Assembly (NCBI RefSeq): GCF_040412425.1
Contig: NC_089743.1
Coordinates: 91,016,403 to 91,080,402 of the forward strand
Direction: 5' to 3'
Origin: Macrobrachium rosenbergii
Lineage: Eukaryota; Arthropoda; Malacostraca; Decapoda; Palaemonidae
DNA: 64,000 bases
Shown: piece by piece, positions 25,501-31,500 of the stretch
Layout of the letters: each line of letters starts with the position of its first letter
Position numbering within the stretch: the stretch's first letter is position 1
The notes under the pieces: model-generated
Told to the model about the DNA's origin: nothing
The model's input: only the letters and a program-made list of their open reading frames with translations
Database searches by the model: none
Made by a program: the position numbers and the translations under genes

Positions 25501-28500
25501 TTTATTTTGAGAACCGGAGCATCGATAGACTCAAATCAACACATCCTTTTGTAAATATGGGGATGGAAAAATATTTTGTATTTTCATTCATTGTAATGAG
25601 GGAAAATGATAAGTTTTTTCCATTAGAGCTGTTAGTTCCTTTTTCTGTAGAAAACACACACCATTCCTTGTAATTTGGTAGAAATGAAACAACAGATCTT
25701 GTGCAACCTTTGTTCAATTATCTTTTTTGTATAGTTCTGGGTATTTTGTATTCAAGTGAAATTTTGATTTTTGGGTTTTCAAACAAGCTATTTTAACTGC
25801 ATACCCACGAGCCTTCTGTGTTGTTCAGTCATGGCAATTATTTCCTTCTGTTACTGTAAACATGTTGCTAAGTGCAAAATCATTGATTATAACGAGAGAG
25901 AAAATGTAATTGCAAGTGAAAACCAATGAGTTGAATTTGCCATTGACAGAATGGATCAACAACACAAGGCCAAAGTGCCGGTGACAGCTCGCGACCCAGA
26001 CAACTGACTTTCGCGAGGACGGCACACGACGCAAGTATTTTTCCTTTTTTGAGCCATAGGTAACATTGCCATGATTTTTAATTCTTGAAGATTTTCCTCC
26101 ACTTCCTTTCCTTCAACTTGCAGAGTACTTGGATCTTGGTGATGATTTGTTTATAGCTTTCAAATCTGATGGTAAAGAATGTTAAGGAAAATCTCAGAAA
26201 TATATTTTATTGTGGCAAATCCAAAAGACAGGCACTTGCTTCCCTTCCTCCCCCCCCCTGTGTACCCCTCATTCACGTGTGTAGTGCCATGTTGAGTTAG
26301 TTTCCAGACTTTATATGCACTGCATCAGTCCAGTCTAGTATTTCTTAATGCAGCTTAGGAATTGCCAGATGAATGGAAGTGTGGTTGGTGTAGCAGAGTA
26401 CAAAAGTGTCCAGGTGCATCCTCAGGTGTGTTGTTTGGGTGCTAGCTAATGTTTTAACTATAAAGGTCGTTTTATGTCAAGTGCTACAGATTTGTGGAAA
26501 TGGAGTGAGAGAGTTATTTGTAGGTTTTGCATTTCGTGGCGTTGTCCGCAATGCCATTGAAACTAGTAGAACATCTTCTTTATATATTAAACTGGTATTT
26601 AGAGTGTAATATATGGTGTACTGTATATTTATTTCAAATAAGGTTGGTAACTGATAACTATAAGATTTGAAGGTAAAGGGAAAAAATAGTAACTTTTAGA
26701 GATCAAAGCTGTCTTTATTCAGAGAAGAGAATTTTGCCAAAAGTAGAGTAGATTACATTTGTGTATACAAGAAATAAAAAATGAAAGTACGGTATGCAGT
26801 TATTACCTACACACACGAAATCTAAAGCAAGAAATTACTACATTATAACCAATTTTTGAGATATGGTTACACAAGTACATACGATCAAGGAAATTACCAT
26901 AAAGTGAAAAAATATGGTACTTAAAATGTTATTGTAACTGTTATGTAAATGGTGGCATTTCAAGTGTACTCCATCTTACAAATGGTGGTTTAACAAGTAA
27001 TTTCTTGTTTATTCAGTGTTTTAATTTTCTTCTAGTTTATATATTTGAAGCTTGTGTATCATGTGTTAGGGAAAAAATATTAAGATGTAGGTCCTATACT
27101 TTCTTGCAAGTTGTGTTAGTTGAATTAGAGAGTGAAAGATTAATGGTATAAACTCATTCCTCATCATTGCTAATTTCCTTAAAAAAATAAAAATAAAAAT
27201 AAACTCTTTGATGTTCTGGTTTGTGAAGAAATTCATGGAAATTGTTTTTATTGGTTAACAGGAAGTTATTCAAGAATTGTCATCAATGGTTAAAGAGCTC
27301 CTGATACAGTTCTATAAGTCGACACGATTCAAGCCGAACCGAATCATCCTGTACCGCGATGGTGTCAGCGAAGGCCAGTTCCAAACAGTGTTGCAGCATG
27401 AGCTAACAGCCATGAGAGAAGCTTGCATCAAGTTGGAAGCTGATTATAAGCCTGGAATCACTTATATAGCTGTTCAAAAACGCCACCACACAAGGTACGT
27501 ACGAGTTTTCTTAAGCCTCCTCTCTTTTTTTTTTTTTTTTTTTTCGGTAGAGCTGTGGACTAGGACTCGCTAGGCCTGAGTTTGAGTCTCTGGCTGGCTG
27601 ATGAAGAGTTAGAGGAATTCATTTCTGGTGATAGAAATTCGTTTCTTGCTGTAATGTGGTTCGGATTCCGCAATAAGCTGTAAGTCCCGTTGCTAAGTAA
27701 CCAGTTGGTTCTTAGCCACGTAAAATAAGTCTTAATCCTTCGGGCCAGCCCTAGGAGAGCTGTTAATCAGCTCAGTGGTCTGGTTAAACTAAGGTATACT
27801 TAACTTAGGCAGGTTGATACATTGATACAGTAGCTTGCAGCTACACTGACTTTATATTTGCACAGTCAGACAGGTATTTTTGCACAATCAGGTAGGAATC
27901 GGCTATAATGCAGTGAGGTTATTTTTTTTAAGCATAAAATGTTGACAGTAGTTCATGGGAGACACCTAGGATTGTATCATTGACCTTGAAACAGTTGCAC
28001 CGAATCAGACAATGAAAGGCTGAGGGTAAATATGAACAACATATCTACACCACAGTTTAAACCAGTTAGCAGTCTTATGTTTGCACATGTGTGTGATCAA
28101 TGTATAAGTGTTATTTTCTTACACCCTTCAATTGTTCAGTCTGATTGATATGACATGGCCATAAATATTACATCTTTTTTTTACTTGGGAATATTGGTGT
28201 AAAGGAAGTTGGTTAATGTTAGACTGTAAGGTTAATGGCTGGCTAATATCCTTGGGTGAAATTTCAGTAAAGCCTTATGGCTTTATTTGGTAAACAATTG
28301 TGAGAAAATATTTGGGTATTGAAATTTCCAACAGGGGATTGATTCACTTATATTTATTTAGATTTAAAGTTCAAAAGATGGTACTGAATTTATTCGCATT
28401 TTGTATTTATTAATTGGTACGGGCCATTATTTTTAATGCAAATATTAATCATTTTGATTTCCAGGTTATTCTGCTCCGACAAAAAAGAGCAGAGTGGGAA

Positions 28501-31500
28501 AAGTGGAAATATTCCAGCTGGTACAACGGTGGACGTTGGTATTACACACCCAACAGAATTTGACTTCTACCTCTGCTCTCATCAGGGCATCCAAGTAAGC
28601 ATCTTTTCATATAAGGTGGCTCTTTTGTTAACTTTTTTCTGAAATGTAGAATAATATTAGGAAAGCATAATTCATCTGGTTTGTGGCTTCTTAAATTTAT
28701 TTAGGTAGGAGGTTCTTGATTAATAACCCACAAAAATACAGTGTGCAGTATCTTATCGAGACAGAGGGAGGTAGTTGCTGTATTTAAATTTTTTTCCTGT
28801 CGAAATGCAAACCATTGCCGTCTCTGCAGGAATGTCCTTCAGCGTGAGATGGGTGTGTTGTTGGTTTCTTTAACAGGATCGTTATGTGATGATTGAAATG
28901 GGTGAGTGGGGAAACCCCCCCCCAACTCACCCACCACCACTGAGCTTTTTTCTTTGCCCTCTGTGTAGAGCAAATTTCTTGCTATGCTCTATCTCTTTCT
29001 GCTGAAGCCTGCAAGTTCATTTTTCTCTGCCGCTGTTATTTCCCATCTCACTCTTGTGTGTGGATACTTTACCCTTTGTGTCCAAGGCATGGAAATGTGG
29101 AGTGAAGATTGCCGTTCCCTCGCTCTTGGTCGGGGGGAAGGGACACATGGGGTGAAGGCTGTCGTTCACTCGCTCTCAGAGGATTGATTATTCAGGTGTT
29201 CTGGATGGTGCCTTCACTTGTCTTGTACTCTAGCCCCTTTGGTCTCCTCATACACGTAATGAGTTTGATGTTCCAGGTAACAAGATATTGCCCATAGAGC
29301 ATCTGCAGAAAATCTGGCCGACCATCAACATCCTTGGTATCCTTCTTGGATAGTCTATCCTCTGAGTAGGAGGAGGGTTCCCCTTATGTTGTTGATGCTG
29401 CTGCTTAAGTTTCTGCTAAGAAGGTGCACCCTTCTGTAGCTGTAATCCTCCTGGTGGGAGACCACCCCATGCTTACTTCATATATTGTGATGGCTCTACC
29501 TGCCTTGACCTGCCCTCCTGCATCAGAGATGGGCAGGGCTCAAGAGAGGAAGGACAAGAAACGTCCTTGAGGATCTGTTAGACCCTGAAGGTCCTTTCCA
29601 AAATCTCAAGTGGCTGAGCTTGAGCGAACATTTTGGGAAGATTAGTTTGCTGGTCTGTGATTAATAGTCTTGGGAGGCCTCCATGACTCCACACTTCCCT
29701 TGGGAATTATTATGTGCAGAATAGGTGTGTCCTGCAACCACACTACTATAATGAAAGAAACCTTCAGGTGTGTGTCCTTCCTTCCTTCAGTGCATCTGTG
29801 AACGGGTGGATTTTGGGAAGAGGAGAGTTCATATGCACTCCCGCTAAGAAATTCCTGTTGCCTAGCCACCACACTAGGTCCTCCCTAATTTCTCAAGTCA
29901 AGGGCACAGGATGAGAGGGGAGGTCATGAGAGGCTTAGTAGTTTTGCTTCAGCTGCTACTGCTGCAGTCTCAGGTGGATCTGCCTATGGTTCATGATCAT
30001 CCCTGAAGATAAAGATGGTCTTGGACCACTTGACAACGCTGAGGTAGTTGTTTCTGCTGGGCCAATTATTGCACCAGTACCTCAAGTCTGCTTTCGATTG
30101 TCGGATGGGAAGACGCGTTGCTACCAAGGCTGTGTTCCCAGGTGCTTTGCTGCTTGGGTGTGAGATCCAACTTTTCCAGGTTTACATCAATCCATAGGTT
30201 GTGGCAGAAAGAGAGCAGGTGGTCTCCATTGTGGAGCAAATAGCCTTTGAGGATGCCAGAACCAGCAGTCATCCAGGTAGCACAGCAGGCTTATACCTTG
30301 TAAATGGACCACAGCCGAAACCAAGGTGAAAAACCAGGGTCAGCACCTTTGGGGCTGTCACCAGTCCAAAGCAGAGAACTTTAAACTGGTAAACAGTCCC
30401 ATTGCAGACAAAGCAGAGGTACTTCTGATAGCTTTGATGGGTGGGTATTTGAAAGTATGCATCCTTTAGGTCTACCCAAAACATGACATCACCCTCCCTC
30501 GTGAACTTCAACATTGACCATGGTATTTACAGGCATATGAGCCTTTGGACTATGAGGGGGTTGTTTGAAGGAACCAAGAGATTCATCTGGCATTTCAAAA
30601 AGGTCACTTACCCTCCTAACTTGGACCTCTTCCAGGTCCTCAAGATTTTCATCAGGTTTACAGATGAAGTAATTCAAAAGGGGTTTTTTTAGATTTCGTA
30701 CTGAAGAATGCCTTTCTACTCACATGTGCATCCTAGAGACAGATCGGTGAAACACTCTTATTCAAAATATGAGGCCTGACTTGGTGGGACTGTGCACCTT
30801 TCTCCATAGCAGAGATCCTAAAACTACAAAGCCTCAGGATCAAACCACAACACCCTTCAGGCATCCTCTGCTTCTCTTCAATCATGAGTAATGAGGACCA
30901 TGTGCATCTTAGTGAGGGCTGTTGAGCACTGCCTACAGAGAAAAGGGCTGTCAGGCGCTGCCTACAGAGAACCAGATAACAGCAGTGACCACTCCAGGAG
31001 TTGCAGTCTGCAAGGCACAAAGACGAGTGAAAGGAAAAGAAAGAAAAGGTGGAAAGGAAAATCCATGATGTCAGAGCAAAGCCATTTGACTATAAAAAAG
31101 AAATAGAAAAAAGAAACCTCATATTGCTAGGGTAAAAGAATGAAACAGCTCTAAATGGTAACATATATCTGTTAGACTCCCTAAATTAATTTGCAGAAAA
31201 CCGTCTTAATGAATGGGACTCGATCAGAGAGAGAGAGAGATCAATACAAACTGGTAATGTCTATGTACATCGGGAAGAAATGCGCCACCTACTGCTTCCA
31301 AGCAAGAATTCTACAATTTCCAGTAATTCCTCTTATCTTCAAGATAAATCCAGTGGTCAAGTCAATATCAATCTCTCTTCTGACAGAGAAGCCAGAGATT
31401 GTTCCTAGATTGTGGGAAGCGATTTAGACCCATTTCCTGAAAAAGCCAATGTACTCTTGTGTTCATTATTTCCATCATATTTTAGGTGCAGGGGTAATTC

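Noticed and set aside
27277..27573. Frame running past the AGO1 donor at 27495 into a poly(T) and SINE-B
   Set aside because: The GTACGT donor and the in-phase match to the next exon are clear; readthrough would remove the end of PIWI.
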